NCBI RefSeq assembly: GCF_000760735.1
Contig: NZ_JMEX01000008.1
Coordinates: 2,829,535-2,893,534 of the forward strand
Source of the DNA: Rhodococcoides fascians A44A
GTDB taxonomy: Bacteria > Actinomycetota > Actinomycetes > Mycobacteriales > Mycobacteriaceae
DNA length: 64,000 nucleotides
Reading direction: 5' to 3'
Shown here: positions 33,174-41,737 of the stretch, in pieces
Layout of the letters: every line of letters starts with the position of its first letter
How positions within the stretch are numbered: the first letter of the stretch is position 1
Translations under genes and position numbers: made by a program
The notes under the pieces: generated by a model
The model's input: only the letters and a program-made list of their open reading frames with translations
The model's database searches: none
What the model was told of the DNA's origin: nothing

Positions 33174-33176
33174 AAG
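33150..33176. other. Middle attachment site (prophage 1/prophage 2 junction)
   Basis: This segment aligns without gaps to tRNA-Lys 53348-53374 with 22 of 27 matches, ending in the identical GGATTAAAAG of the anticodon arm. Left of it is rep1, right of it the integrase-proximal arm of prophage 2. The wider sequence does not fold as a functional tRNA. It is best read as the hybrid att left after prophage 1 recombined at the left end of prophage 2. Confidence 0.7.
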
Positions 33177-33216
33177 GTCCTAGGTTTGGCGTCCTGACCG
33201 GGCTGAGGGCCGCGTC

Positions 33217-33411
33217 ATGACCGGCCACGGCAAGGGTGAGAACGATGTCGACCTCTACTGCCGGGTGTGCGGTGAGTTCTGCGTGAGTGTGTCCGGTTCG
33301 GCACCGCCGGTACCTGTTCGACATCGGACGTGTCGCGATTCGGTGAATTGTCGGACTCAACCCGCCAGTAACACTGGTGCGCCTGTGACTGTTGGGACGC
33401 ATGAGCACTAA
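33217..33411 (+). CDS. Small cysteine-rich protein coupled to integrase
   Basis: The 64-codon ORF begins at ATG 33217 and ends inside the start of the integrase gene (11-bp overlap). It has CRVCGEFC and CRDSVNC clusters, a possible zinc site. When the prophage 2 ends are joined at the core, the repressor reading frame ends in a TGA that overlaps this ATG as ATGA, which strongly suggests a real gene in a rep-orf-int operon. It has no close family that I recognise. It could regulate integrase. Confidence 0.6.
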   Translation: MTGHGKGENDVDLYCRVCGEFCVSVSGSAPPVPVRHRTCRDSVNCRTQPASNTGAPVTVGTHEH

Positions 33412-34237
33412 CGCGACGATCGACCAATGGGAACTCTGGCACCACGGCGTACGCCTGGCCGACACGACGAGAACCGAGCGCATCCGCGTGATGCAGCAGT
33501 TCGCACTGGAGACGGGCGTCGACCCGACCTACGCGCTGCCGCTCGACATCGTGCGCTGGTACGCCTCGCACCCGGAGTGGAGCAGAAGCACCCACTACAC
33601 CTACCACTCGTACTTGGTGACGTGGTTCAAATGGCTACAGCTACAAGACATTCGGAGCGATGACCCGATGATCAAAGTCGGCAAGATCAAGCAACCGAAG
33701 CGGCAGCCTCGCCCCGTGGCCGACGAGCACCTCATCGCGCTATTGCGCACGAACATGCACCACCGCACCCGCGTGATGATCCTCCTCGCCACCCTCGCCG
33801 GTCTGCGGTGCATCGAGATAGCGTCGTTCCGGGGCGAGAACGTCGACCTGCCACGCGGCCGCATGCTCATCCCCGGCAAGGGCGGGACCGAGAAGTGGGT
33901 ACCGATCCACCCGGTGCTGGCGACCACGGCCGAGACGATGCCGGCGCGGGGCTGGTGGTTCCCGTCGAACAAGACACGGCCGGGGCAACACGTCACCCGC
34001 AAGAGTGTGAGCCAGAGCGTCGGTGATGCCTTCCGGCGCGCGAAGATTCCGGGATCCGCTCACCCGCTGCGGCACTGGTACGCCACCACGCTGCTGGAGG
34101 ACGGGGCGGATATTCGCGTCGTGCAAGAGTTGATGCGCCACGGATCGATCCACTCCACCCAGGGGTACGCCGGCGTCACAGACCTGCGCATGCGGACCGC
34201 GATCGAGAAGCTGGACCTGTACCGCGCCATCGCGTAG
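33401..34237 (+). CDS. int: Tyrosine integrase of prophage 2
   Basis: ATG 33401 gives 278 codons; a TTG three codons upstream is possible. The N-terminal SAM-like core-binding region spans about residues 1-100. Catalytic residues fit tyrosine recombinases: Arg136 (GLRCIE), Lys160 region (PGKGG), His221 and Arg224 (HPLRHWYAT), His247 (MRHGS) and the likely nucleophile Tyr256 (TQGYAG). No arm-binding domain is obvious, so the protein is short. It would recombine a tRNA-Lys attB with attP. In the prophage it is separated from its repressor promoter. Confidence 0.92.
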   Translation: MSTNATIDQWELWHHGVRLADTTRTERIRVMQQFALETGVDPTYALPLDIVRWYASHPEWSRSTHYTYHSYLVTWFKWLQLQDIRSDDPMIKVGKIKQPKRQPRPVADEHLIALLRTNMHHRTRVMILLATLAGLRCIEIASFRGENVDLPRGRMLIPGKGGTEKWVPIHPVLATTAETMPARGWWFPSNKTRPGQHVTRKSVSQSVGDAFRRAKIPGSAHPLRHWYATTLLEDGADIRVVQELMRHGSIHSTQGYAGVTDLRMRTAIEKLDLYRAIA

Positions 34238-34255
34238 CTGTGCTATCAATCACGC

Positions 34256-34654
34256 ATGCGCAAGTTGATGCTGGCGGCACTGTCCGCCGTGACCCTCGCT
34301 GCCTGTTCTTCCGAGCAGGCAGCCTCGGATGCCGAACCGATCGACATAGAGGTTGCCCTGAACGTCGCGCCCACTCACGTGCAGCGACTAGCCAACGGTT
34401 GCGAGGCACGTCCCCTCGTCGGTGTGGCGGAGCGAACGCCTGTAGTCATACGCAACGACAGTGGGACCACAATTGGCGCAAGTCAATTCGCGGCGGGCAT
34501 AGTTCAGACGGACGGCTCCTGTGTGTTGTCGGCGCAAATCGAGGTAAGCGAGACCAGCGACTTCTATGAGGTGACCATTGGACGACGCGAGCCGGTGACC
34601 ATGCCTGCCGATCGAGTCCAGAACGGCAGCCTTGCGCTTCGGGTCGGATACTAG
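34256..34654 (+). CDS. Prophage lipoprotein, candidate exclusion protein
   Basis: The 132-residue protein has a lipoprotein signal peptide with the lipobox LAAC, Cys at residue 17. The mature part is small and beta-rich with two further cysteines (ANGCEARP and DGSCVLS) that could pair. It lies 18 bp after the integrase, in the same direction, and ends 6 bp from the opposed tail operon. Streptococcal phage TP-J34 has a superinfection-exclusion lipoprotein in a similar lysogeny-module position; similarity of function is inference. Confidence 0.75.
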   Translation: MRKLMLAALSAVTLAACSSEQAASDAEPIDIEVALNVAPTHVQRLANGCEARPLVGVAERTPVVIRNDSGTTIGASQFAAGIVQTDGSCVLSAQIEVSETSDFYEVTIGRREPVTMPADRVQNGSLALRVGY

Positions 34655-34660
34655 GGCACG

Positions 34661-35158
34661 CTAGTCCCAGTACAGGTAGGTGTTGGTGGCACCGACTGTG
34701 CGGGTTGTGCCGGTCGATGACTTGTAGATCGCGAGCTGGTCGCCGGCGTTCAGGGTGATCGGCACGTCTGCGAATGTGGTCGTCGTGTCGAGCGTCGGGA
34801 TATTGACGGTGGCGATGGCGACACCGTTCTGGTGCAGTTGGTACGTCTGGCCACCGCTGGCCGCGCCGGACGTGAGCTGCACTTTCCAGTGGGCGGTCTT
34901 GCTGCCGGCTCCGTCGCTCACCAGGTACGTGTCGGCCGTGACGGTCGAGCCCGACCGCGCTGTCCAGCCGGTGATGTAGCCGGCTGCCGAGCCACCGCCG
35001 AAGTTGCCGGCCTTGTCCATGCCCATGTTTGAGATAGCGGACCACGCTTGCACAGCGGCGTTTCCAGTGCCGACCATGACGCGCTTGACTGCGACGGTCG
35101 AGCCGCCGACGCCAGCGACGATGCGCTTGATGGCAGCCCCGGCGAGCCGGACCGTCAC
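34661..35158 (-). CDS. Putative receptor-binding or tail-tip protein
   Basis: The 165-codon protein is beta-rich with repeated SGSTVTAD, TTFADVPITLNAGDQLAIY-like strands, and an N-terminal VRLAGAAIKRIVAGVGG. It is the last gene of the leftward structural operon, the place of receptor-binding proteins. No family recognised. Confidence 0.6.
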   Translation of the reverse strand: MTVRLAGAAIKRIVAGVGGSTVAVKRVMVGTGNAAVQAWSAISNMGMDKAGNFGGGSAAGYITGWTARSGSTVTADTYLVSDGAGSKTAHWKVQLTSGAASGGQTYQLHQNGVAIATVNIPTLDTTTTFADVPITLNAGDQLAIYKSSTGTTRTVGATNTYLYWD

Positions 35159-35811
35159 GGGACGATCACCGCAATGAACCCGACCGCGTTCTTCTCTGCG
35201 GCAGTGAGCGCGGTGTACATCGCTTCGGTACCCGACCAGACCTTCGTCGTCGCGCCGGCAGCGATCGTGGGTCCGGCGGGACCAGTTGCACCGGTGTCAC
35301 CCTTCGCGCCAGTGGCACCGGTGTCACCCTTCGCGCCAGCGGGACCGGTCGCGCCGACGGGACCTTGGGGGCCGGCCACGCCCTGGAGCTGGACGCCGTT
35401 GCCGTTCGCCGGCCACGCGGTCCCGGACCAGATGTAGACCTTGCCATCAGCAGTAACCATGTACCCGTCACCGGCTGCGAGGCCTGTGGTCGGGAGCGCT
35501 GCGTACGTAGCCACCTGCCCCTTGAGTTGCAGGCCGGTGCCCTGGGGTCCGGTCGGGCCGGTGGGTCCTGTCGGCCCTACCTCGCCGGTGTTTCCCTTCG
35601 CGCCGGTGGGTCCTGCGGGTCCGGTCGCGCCGGTGTCACCCTTGGGTCCTGCTTGGTAAGGGCGCTGCGTCCACGTCTGGACGCCGTTGCCGACTTTCAT
35701 GTAGCCGGTGTCGGTTTCCACACCAAGTTCGCCGGCCTTGAGAACAGGGTTCTGTGCGGTCCATTCGGCGGCTGTGGCGCGGAGCTGTTGAATGCGGGAA
35801 CGTACGGCCAT
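35155..35811 (-). CDS. Collagen-like tail fibre protein
   Basis: ATG 35811 (TGATG overlap) gives 218 codons. The N-terminus (RIQQLRATAAEWTAQNPVL, GELGVETDTGYMKVGNG) is the common tail-fibre head that attaches to the baseplate. Two collagen-like blocks of G-x-y repeats (GPKGDTGATGPAGPTG and GPQGPVGATGPAGAKG) follow, separated by a WSGTAWPANGNG carbohydrate-like segment. It probably trimerises and contacts the cell surface. Confidence 0.8.
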   Translation of the reverse strand: MAVRSRIQQLRATAAEWTAQNPVLKAGELGVETDTGYMKVGNGVQTWTQRPYQAGPKGDTGATGPAGPTGAKGNTGEVGPTGPTGPTGPQGTGLQLKGQVATYAALPTTGLAAGDGYMVTADGKVYIWSGTAWPANGNGVQLQGVAGPQGPVGATGPAGAKGDTGATGAKGDTGATGPAGPTIAAGATTKVWSGTEAMYTALTAAEKNAVGFIAVIVP

Positions 35812-38114
35812 CAGAGGGTGCCTCCATCGAGGATCGAAGTAACGGTGTCGGCGGGGTGACCGCCGTCGATGATCGTTGTCGCCGGCCGTGCGAGTGTGCC
35901 AGCATCGACATCGCCCAGCGGCAGCACCGGCACCGCCGTGGCTGGCACCCAGTGCGACTGCTCGGCAGTGGGGTCGAAGCGGATATCGACAGTCCACTTG
36001 TTGGGCTTGATCGTGTGCTCGAGGCGACGGATGCGCCGGACGGCAGCTTGCCCGCGGAATCGGACCACAATGCCGTCGAGCGCCTGCAGTTTGGACACGA
36101 GCTGAATGTGACGGTCCTCGGTGACGGTGAGCCGAATCTTATTGACCGACTGCACATCTTCGCCGTGCTCGTCCAGGATCGCGGACGCCCACGCTTGGAA
36201 CGTGGTGCCGTAGCGATCTGCTATCAGGTCTTCCCAGCTACCCGTGCCGCGCACCACGTCGAACGATCGCTTCTGCAGTCCGTACACCTCGATCGAGGAC
36301 TGCCGTCTGTATTCGATCGTGCGTGTCTTGGCTGCGATGTCCGTGAGCGCCATGATCGGCGGGTCCTCGCCGTCTGTCTGACGCTCCAGGAAGTCTTCGC
36401 GGTCGAGGTAGTGCTCGGTCACTGCGACCGCGTTCACGAGATTCACGGTGTCCGAACCTGACTCGATTTCGAGGGTGTAGCTCATGTCCGCTTGGCCGGG
36501 CATGTCCGACAGGTCGAGTGTGGGTGTGTCCGATAGCGAGGACGAGAGCTGCAGTCGGTTGTGCCGATCAACGAACAGGAACGCCTTGCGTGTGTTTCGG
36601 ACCATCATCAGGGAGTCGCCCATCGTCATACCTGACTTGGAGTACGACGGGAAGTAGTCCCAGCCGTCCGGGAGGGGGCCGGCGATCCCGGTGTAGTCGA
36701 CGCCATCGATCGCGACCTGTGCGCCGGTGGCGGCGAGAAGCGGTGCGTACTCGTGTAATCGGTCGTATGCGACTGGGCAGTCCGACTGGGTGACAACGCC
36801 ATGTGCAGTGTGGACGGTCAGCTCGACCTGATCCTTGCGATTGAACGAGTGAACGATCCGGCGATGCCTGATCGTTCCGGTGTAGACCGTCGTGAAACCG
36901 GCAGCGTGTTTAGCTACCAACCGAATGCGCTTCCCGGCGGTGAGCTGCGAGCTGATGGTGTTCGAGACGAAGCGGATTGTCGCGATTGCGAGGTCGGCTT
37001 CGATGCTCTCGGTCGTGATCTTGTTGACGTCATCGATCACGTTCACATAGTTGTAGCGACGGGCCGGTGTCTGCTCGATCGTGACGGTGGAATGCTCACG
37101 GGCAGTAAGCCGTTCGACACCGTAGTTGCCCGTCGAGGTGAGTGTGACGACACCGCCGGCCGGCGCTAGCGGGGTGACCACGCGAGCACCGGCGGGCACG
37201 ACGACATTGGCGAGCAGAGTTGCTCCATCCCACGCCTGCACCGTCACGCTGCCGGACGCGCCCACATCTGCGCACAGCACGAGCTCGGCATCGGCCGGCA
37301 CGTTGGTGAACGTTGTTCGGTTGCGGAAAACAGTCCCGGTCCGACTGAGCGCATTGTCTTGGGTGAAGTTGACGATGCTCGGCTTCTTCACGTACACGGT
37401 CAGCGGGTTGGCTGTGTACACCGCGAAGAAATCGGTGTCGAGAGCGCCCCAGTAGAACGAGCGGTACTGCGCCTTGAAGGGGTTCCCGGTCGTGGATGCG
37501 TGCATGGTGACGGTCAGGTGCAGTCGGTCCACGTTCGGGGGGACGGCCACGTCGCTGACAGTCGGCAGTGTCAGTGCGATGTAGTTGTTCTGGGGGGAGG
37601 CGTAGACCCATTGCTGCATCTGGGTCTGGTAGGCGAGTAGCTCGACCTTGTTCGTGGACTCGACGCCGTACTCGTCGGTGACTTCTTTTGTGCCCCACAG
37701 CACGACGCGCACGTTGATGTTGGTCTGATTGCCGTCTTCGTCGTCGGGGTTGTAGCCGGTGCGCCGAATCCTGATCCGACCCGACCAGTTCACCTGCATG
37801 CCTTCCGCGACGGGGATGGCCATTCTTGAGTGGGCGAGCACTGGGCCTATGTCTACCGCCTTCTGTGCTGTGCCGCTGCCGTTGACACTGATCACCCAGT
37901 TGGTGCGAGTCGATTTGAAAGTTCTAGCAGTTCTGTCGGATTGGATTCGGGTCGTGGTCTCGCTGTGAAATGCCATGCCTCGGGTGCAGTCGTAGACGAT
38001 GCCGCCGGGTTCGTACGTGCGCTGCGGCAGCGCGACTCCCTCGGGTACCCACACATCGTCGCGGGACTGCTCGACCTGTAGCTCGACCATCGATCGGTCG
38101 ATGAACCTAGACAT
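35811..38114 (-). CDS. Large minor tail protein (tail tip)
   Basis: The 767-codon protein follows the tape measure gene with an 8-bp overlap. It is beta-rich and ends with RIRRLEHTIKPNKWTVDIRFDPTAEQS, and its middle has DDVNKITTESIEADLAIATIR, which resembles actinophage minor tail proteins combining Dit and Tal functions. With only three tail-tip genes in this small phage, it likely forms most of the baseplate. Confidence 0.7.
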   Translation of the reverse strand: MSRFIDRSMVELQVEQSRDDVWVPEGVALPQRTYEPGGIVYDCTRGMAFHSETTTRIQSDRTARTFKSTRTNWVISVNGSGTAQKAVDIGPVLAHSRMAIPVAEGMQVNWSGRIRIRRTGYNPDDEDGNQTNINVRVVLWGTKEVTDEYGVESTNKVELLAYQTQMQQWVYASPQNNYIALTLPTVSDVAVPPNVDRLHLTVTMHASTTGNPFKAQYRSFYWGALDTDFFAVYTANPLTVYVKKPSIVNFTQDNALSRTGTVFRNRTTFTNVPADAELVLCADVGASGSVTVQAWDGATLLANVVVPAGARVVTPLAPAGGVVTLTSTGNYGVERLTAREHSTVTIEQTPARRYNYVNVIDDVNKITTESIEADLAIATIRFVSNTISSQLTAGKRIRLVAKHAAGFTTVYTGTIRHRRIVHSFNRKDQVELTVHTAHGVVTQSDCPVAYDRLHEYAPLLAATGAQVAIDGVDYTGIAGPLPDGWDYFPSYSKSGMTMGDSLMMVRNTRKAFLFVDRHNRLQLSSSLSDTPTLDLSDMPGQADMSYTLEIESGSDTVNLVNAVAVTEHYLDREDFLERQTDGEDPPIMALTDIAAKTRTIEYRRQSSIEVYGLQKRSFDVVRGTGSWEDLIADRYGTTFQAWASAILDEHGEDVQSVNKIRLTVTEDRHIQLVSKLQALDGIVVRFRGQAAVRRIRRLEHTIKPNKWTVDIRFDPTAEQSHWVPATAVPVLPLGDVDAGTLARPATTIIDGGHPADTVTSILDGGTL

Positions 38115-40572
38115 TGATCACCTGGCTCGATGAGCCGACTTCCTTGCCGTACGCGTTCAACACGTCCTTGACCTCGCGGCCGATCTTGATCGGGTCGGCC
38201 ATCAGGCCGGCCTCCACCTGAACGACGACCTTCTGCCGGATGTCCATGCCGCCGGACAGTCCGATGTTCGGCACCAGGTCGTCATCGAACGCGGTGTACA
38301 CATCGCGGGCGAGTCCTTGCGCAGCGTTGATCAGATCGGACTTCTGGGACTGCATGCCGCCGATGAAGCCCTTGACCATCGCCTGCCCGTGGGGAATGAG
38401 CATGATCCGGTCAGCGGCAATTCCTTTGCGTCCCTTGTAATGTCCTTTGTTCGCGGCGGCGATGCGGCCGAGTTCGGCGGCAGCGGCAGCGACCGCACCG
38501 GCCTGCGATCGGATGCCGGCCGCGAACGATGCGCCGGCGGCAGCGCCCTGCCCGGAGAGGTCGACCGAGACGTTCTGCGCGGCTGCGGCCATCGACGCAG
38601 CTGCGCCGGCGACCACGCCGGCCGACCCTGCGAGGCCAGCCGCGAACGTCGCGCCGGCCGCTGCACCCTGCGCGGTCAGATCGACATTGAACGCGGACAT
38701 GTCCGGCGGTGGCGGCGGGAGGATTTCCACCGGCACCTTGATCGGCTCGGGTGCGTCGATCGTGAGCGTTCCGATACCAGTGGTGTCGTACTCCACCGGC
38801 ACCTTCAGCGGTGGAATTTCGGGCTGCGCGAGGTTGGTCAGCTCGGCCTGCGTCTCGATCTTCACCGGCTCGATCGGCGGTGGCGGCGGTGGCATCGGTC
38901 CGGGCTCCAGCGGCACTTCCACCGGAGGGATGGCCGGCGCTAGCCCCAGGTCATCGAACACCGGGATCACGGGCTGCTCGACCGGCGGCAGTGGCACCGG
39001 TGGGCCTTGACCGAGCGCGGCGAGAACTTGGTCCATCATCGGCGTGACGGAGGTCAGGTCCGGGTTGGCCTGGACCTTCGGGCCTTTCCAGTTGATTAGG
39101 CCGATCTTGTCCAGCGCGGCATTGATCTGGTCGCCGAAGCTGTTCAGCCCGGACACTTCTCCGAAGTTGACCGCACTGTCACCGACGCCCTGGAGAAAGT
39201 CTCCGAACGCCGACGCCGCTGTCCCGACGTCTTTGGCCGCGTTGGTGAACTTGGTGATGTCGCTGGTGATGCCCTCGATTGCTCCAGATATCGAGTCGCC
39301 GTCGATGCTGCCGGCGAGTTCACCGAAGCTGTTCGCCATGTTCGAGATGCCATCGATCGTGCCCGACCAGTCGGTGCTACCGAGTTCGTCGAACAGTGCG
39401 CCGACGCCGGTGGTGAAGCCGTCGAGCGCGCCAGAGTCCAGGTAGCTCATGACGTTCTGGAAGCCGTTGGCCATCGAGACGAGCGAGTCGCCGGCACCGT
39501 CGATGATTCCGGGGATCATTCCGAAAACCCGTTGTGCGCCTTGGACAATGGCGGGGTCACCGAGCTTGCCGGCGAAGTTGCCGATGGCCTGAATGTAGGA
39601 CGGGATATTACTGATCAGGTTCTTGATGTGCGGCTCGGCGGCACCGAACGCCTGTTCCATCGCGGGGCCGATCTGGGCAGCGATCGCCGGCATTTTCCCG
39701 GACAGCTCATTCACGAGGCGGGCAGCGCCGGCCGTCACCACGTCGAGGCTTGGCCGGATTTGATGGAAGGCGGCACCGACCGCCGTGGCGAGATTGACCA
39801 GCGGCTCCTGCACCGGTGCCGAGATTTCCTTCATGGTCTCGATCACGTCGTTCTTCATGAACGTGAAGTGATCGACCACTTTCTGCGAGGTGGCAGCGGA
39901 TGCGATGGGGATAGCGGCGAGCGCGCCACCGAAGCCGACCGACAGTGCGCCGGCGGCGGCAGTGACCGCGCCGAGGCCGGCCGCGACCGCGTAGACCGAG
40001 GCGCCGGCCGCGCCGGAGATAAGCGGGGCGAGCGCGACACTGAGAGCGGCTATACCGGGCGCCGACTTCAGCAGACCGCCACCGGCTGCGCCCAGCGCAC
40101 CCACACCTCGCGCTGCGCTGCTGGCGCTGCTGCCGAGATTGATGGTGTCGTTGTTCAGGGCGAGCAGCGCGAGGCGGAATGCGGCCAACTCAGCGGCCGC
40201 GCCGGCGGTGTCCACGTCGAGGTTGATGGTTACCGACCGGGGGACGGCAGCGATGAACGCGGCCAGCTCGGCAGCGGCCGCACCGGTATCGAGGTCGAGC
40301 GACACGGTGGCGTTGCCGCGTGCAGCGTCGAACGCGGCCAGCTCTGCTAGCGCGCCGGCATTGCGCAGCTCGACATCGACGGTGACGGTCCGGTCGCGGA
40401 GTGCGTCCAGCTCTCGGCGTAGACGGGAGAGTTCGCCGGTGTCGGTGTCGACCTTGACGCTGATGCGCTCGTTGCGGAGCGATTGGAGGTCAGCCTTGAC
40501 CTTCTGTATCGCGGTGCGCAGACCGTTCTCGTGGCCGTCGAAATAGATGTCGACGGTGTTCTTGTTAGCCAT
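38107..40572 (-). CDS. Tape measure protein
   Basis: This 821-codon protein has N-terminal repeated units of about 35 residues alternating VDTDTGELSRLRRELDAL-type helices with VSLDLDTGAAAAELAAF-type strands, then a hydrophobic middle (residues about 160-230), a proline-rich segment (VPLPPVEQPVIPV) and a Gly-Ala-rich C-terminus. Length is consistent with a shorter tail than prophage 1. It is placed between membrane/lysis genes and the tail tip, and unlike the prophage 1 protein it has no peptidase motif that I can see. Confidence 0.85.
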   Translation of the reverse strand: MANKNTVDIYFDGHENGLRTAIQKVKADLQSLRNERISVKVDTDTGELSRLRRELDALRDRTVTVDVELRNAGALAELAAFDAARGNATVSLDLDTGAAAAELAAFIAAVPRSVTINLDVDTAGAAAELAAFRLALLALNNDTINLGSSASSAARGVGALGAAGGGLLKSAPGIAALSVALAPLISGAAGASVYAVAAGLGAVTAAAGALSVGFGGALAAIPIASAATSQKVVDHFTFMKNDVIETMKEISAPVQEPLVNLATAVGAAFHQIRPSLDVVTAGAARLVNELSGKMPAIAAQIGPAMEQAFGAAEPHIKNLISNIPSYIQAIGNFAGKLGDPAIVQGAQRVFGMIPGIIDGAGDSLVSMANGFQNVMSYLDSGALDGFTTGVGALFDELGSTDWSGTIDGISNMANSFGELAGSIDGDSISGAIEGITSDITKFTNAAKDVGTAASAFGDFLQGVGDSAVNFGEVSGLNSFGDQINAALDKIGLINWKGPKVQANPDLTSVTPMMDQVLAALGQGPPVPLPPVEQPVIPVFDDLGLAPAIPPVEVPLEPGPMPPPPPPIEPVKIETQAELTNLAQPEIPPLKVPVEYDTTGIGTLTIDAPEPIKVPVEILPPPPPDMSAFNVDLTAQGAAAGATFAAGLAGSAGVVAGAAASMAAAAQNVSVDLSGQGAAAGASFAAGIRSQAGAVAAAAAELGRIAAANKGHYKGRKGIAADRIMLIPHGQAMVKGFIGGMQSQKSDLINAAQGLARDVYTAFDDDLVPNIGLSGGMDIRQKVVVQVEAGLMADPIKIGREVKDVLNAYGKEVGSSSQVINV

Positions 40573-40834
40573 CGCCCAGGTCCTCTCTCAGTACGGCCGG
40601 CAGTGGCAGCGGTTCCTCGCCCAGGTCTGCAACCTGCCCGCGTAGGCGTGCGATGTAGTAGCGGGCGGATATCTTCCACTCATCCAGCCGAGCGACCTGA
40701 CGGTTCAGGGTTGCGTTCGACTTCACCAGTGCGACAACGTTTTCGGTCTGCACTTTGGCGCGGACACTGACGACAGTGGCGACTGCGGTGGCGATCGCGC
40801 CGATGGTCGCGGCGATGATCGCCGCCGTGTCCAT
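40565..40834 (-). CDS. Membrane-anchored coiled-coil protein
   Basis: ATG 40834 (TAATG overlap) gives 89 codons. One N-terminal membrane helix (AAIIAATIGAIATAVATVVSV) is followed by a helical, charged part (VVALVKSNATLNRQVARLDEWK). It may be a lysis or tail-inserted protein. It overlaps the tape measure gene by 8 bp. Confidence 0.6.
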   Translation of the reverse strand: MDTAAIIAATIGAIATAVATVVSVRAKVQTENVVALVKSNATLNRQVARLDEWKISARYYIARLRGQVADLGEEPLPLPAVLREDLGDG

Positions 40835-41244
40835 TACTTCACTCCGAGTGCGGCCCACAAGATGGCCGCACAGACGTTCGCGCCGACGCCGAGAACGATC
40901 GCGATGACGCCAACGAGGATGGGGGTAGGGGGAACGCTGCGCAGTGGAGCGATGATCAGGCACAGTCCCCAGAACGCCCAGGACGCCACGACGAGGCCGT
41001 GGCCGATGATGACCTCGCGGCGCATCAGCGCGCAGACGAGCGCTATTACACCGGTGACGCCGAACAGGAACGGCCACACGGGGAATGCCGACTCCACGAG
41101 GACGACGAGTGTCTCTTGCCCTGGAGGTAGTGGCCGGCGGACGAAGTGCTCGGGGCCGGCGTACAGCGCACCGACGACGATGGAGGCGGTGGCGAGTACT
41201 ACCGAGAGGGCTTGCGCTGCCGCGAGGACCGCACGTTCGTTCAT
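40834..41244 (-). CDS. Four-pass membrane protein, holin candidate
   Basis: The 136-residue protein has about four membrane segments (residues near 9-28, 50-70, 79-99 and 107-130). It is the third membrane gene in the run after the endolysin. A holin or antiholin role is inferred from position only. Confidence 0.55.
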   Translation of the reverse strand: MNERAVLAAAQALSVVLATASIVVGALYAGPEHFVRRPLPPGQETLVVLVESAFPVWPFLFGVTGVIALVCALMRREVIIGHGLVVASWAFWGLCLIIAPLRSVPPTPILVGVIAIVLGVGANVCAAILWAALGVK

Positions 41245-41609
41245 CAGCGCCCGATCTTGCGCTGCCCGAACGCGAGCAAGGTCATGATGGCCGCGACTCC
41301 GGCACCGGATGCGAGTCCTTTCCAGTCGCTGTAGTCGAGCAGATCGAAGTCGCCACCGCTGAACGTGTCGGCCGCGAATCCGAACACTCCGGCGAGCACC
41401 AGTGTGACGACGCCCTGCACGGCAGTGCGCTTGGCGGCGGTGGCAGGCTGCACCGGCTCGGTCGCCGGCGGCACGTCGACCTCTTCGAGAGGCTGGTTGC
41501 GGTTGAGCGCTTTGGTGAAGATCGGGATGAGCTGCTCGAATCGAGCGTCGATCTCGGGACCGACGCGCTTCATGATTTCCGCGCGCACGAGGTCCAGGGG
41601 TCCGGTCAT
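41244..41609 (-). CDS. Holin-like membrane protein
   Basis: The 121-residue protein has an N-terminal helical soluble part (EIMKRVGPEIDARFEQLIPIF) and two membrane helices (AVQGVVTLVLAGVFGFAADTF and a C-terminal AGVAAIMTLLAFG). The layout fits phage holins. It is directly downstream of the small membrane and endolysin genes. Confidence 0.65.
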   Translation of the reverse strand: MTGPLDLVRAEIMKRVGPEIDARFEQLIPIFTKALNRNQPLEEVDVPPATEPVQPATAAKRTAVQGVVTLVLAGVFGFAADTFSGGDFDLLDYSDWKGLASGAGVAAIMTLLAFGQRKIGR

Positions 41610-41737
41610 GACTTCTCTTCCATCAGTTGGGTTTCGGACGGCAGCTCGGTCCGAAGGAGGTAGCTCGTCGCGGCGGTGATGCCGGCGACGACTCCGAGCA
41701 CCACCGCCGTGGCGAGGGTCTGCACGCCGTACCTCAT
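41606..41737 (-). CDS. Very small membrane protein (43 codons)
   Basis: ATG 41737 overlaps the endolysin stop and the TGA overlaps the next ATG. It encodes MRYGVQTLATAVVLGVVAG as a membrane helix, then a short charged tail (LPSETQLMEEKS). Perfect coupling on both sides supports it. Likely a lysis accessory. Confidence 0.55.
   Translation of the reverse strand: MRYGVQTLATAVVLGVVAGITAATSYLLRTELPSETQLMEEKS

Larger units (their letters stand above)
1..33176. mobile_element. Prophage 1 (siphovirus), right-hand portion
   Basis: The block carries a complete leftward siphovirus order from early genes at 32.7 kb through terminase, portal, protease, HK97-type capsid, connectors, tape measure and endolysin to tail fibres at the left edge. 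It is open at position 1, so its left end, left attachment site and integrase are outside the window. The right end is placed at the tRNA-Lys-like core at 33,150-33,176, immediately after the divergent repressor. Nearly all genes overlap by 1, 4 or 8 bp, which indicates long polycistronic transcription. The right boundary is inferred from the attachment-site analysis. Confidence 0.9.

Noticed and set aside
32877..33176. Integration-dependent truncation of rep1 like that of rep2
   Set aside because: Its TAA stop is inside the shared core GGATTAAAAG, so the product should be the same in phage and prophage.
33141..33220. tRNA-Lys-like sequence at the prophage junction as a functional tRNA
   Set aside because: The T arm does not pair (GTGGG against CTGCG), the anticodon stem is weak and no acceptor stem forms, so it is an attachment remnant only.
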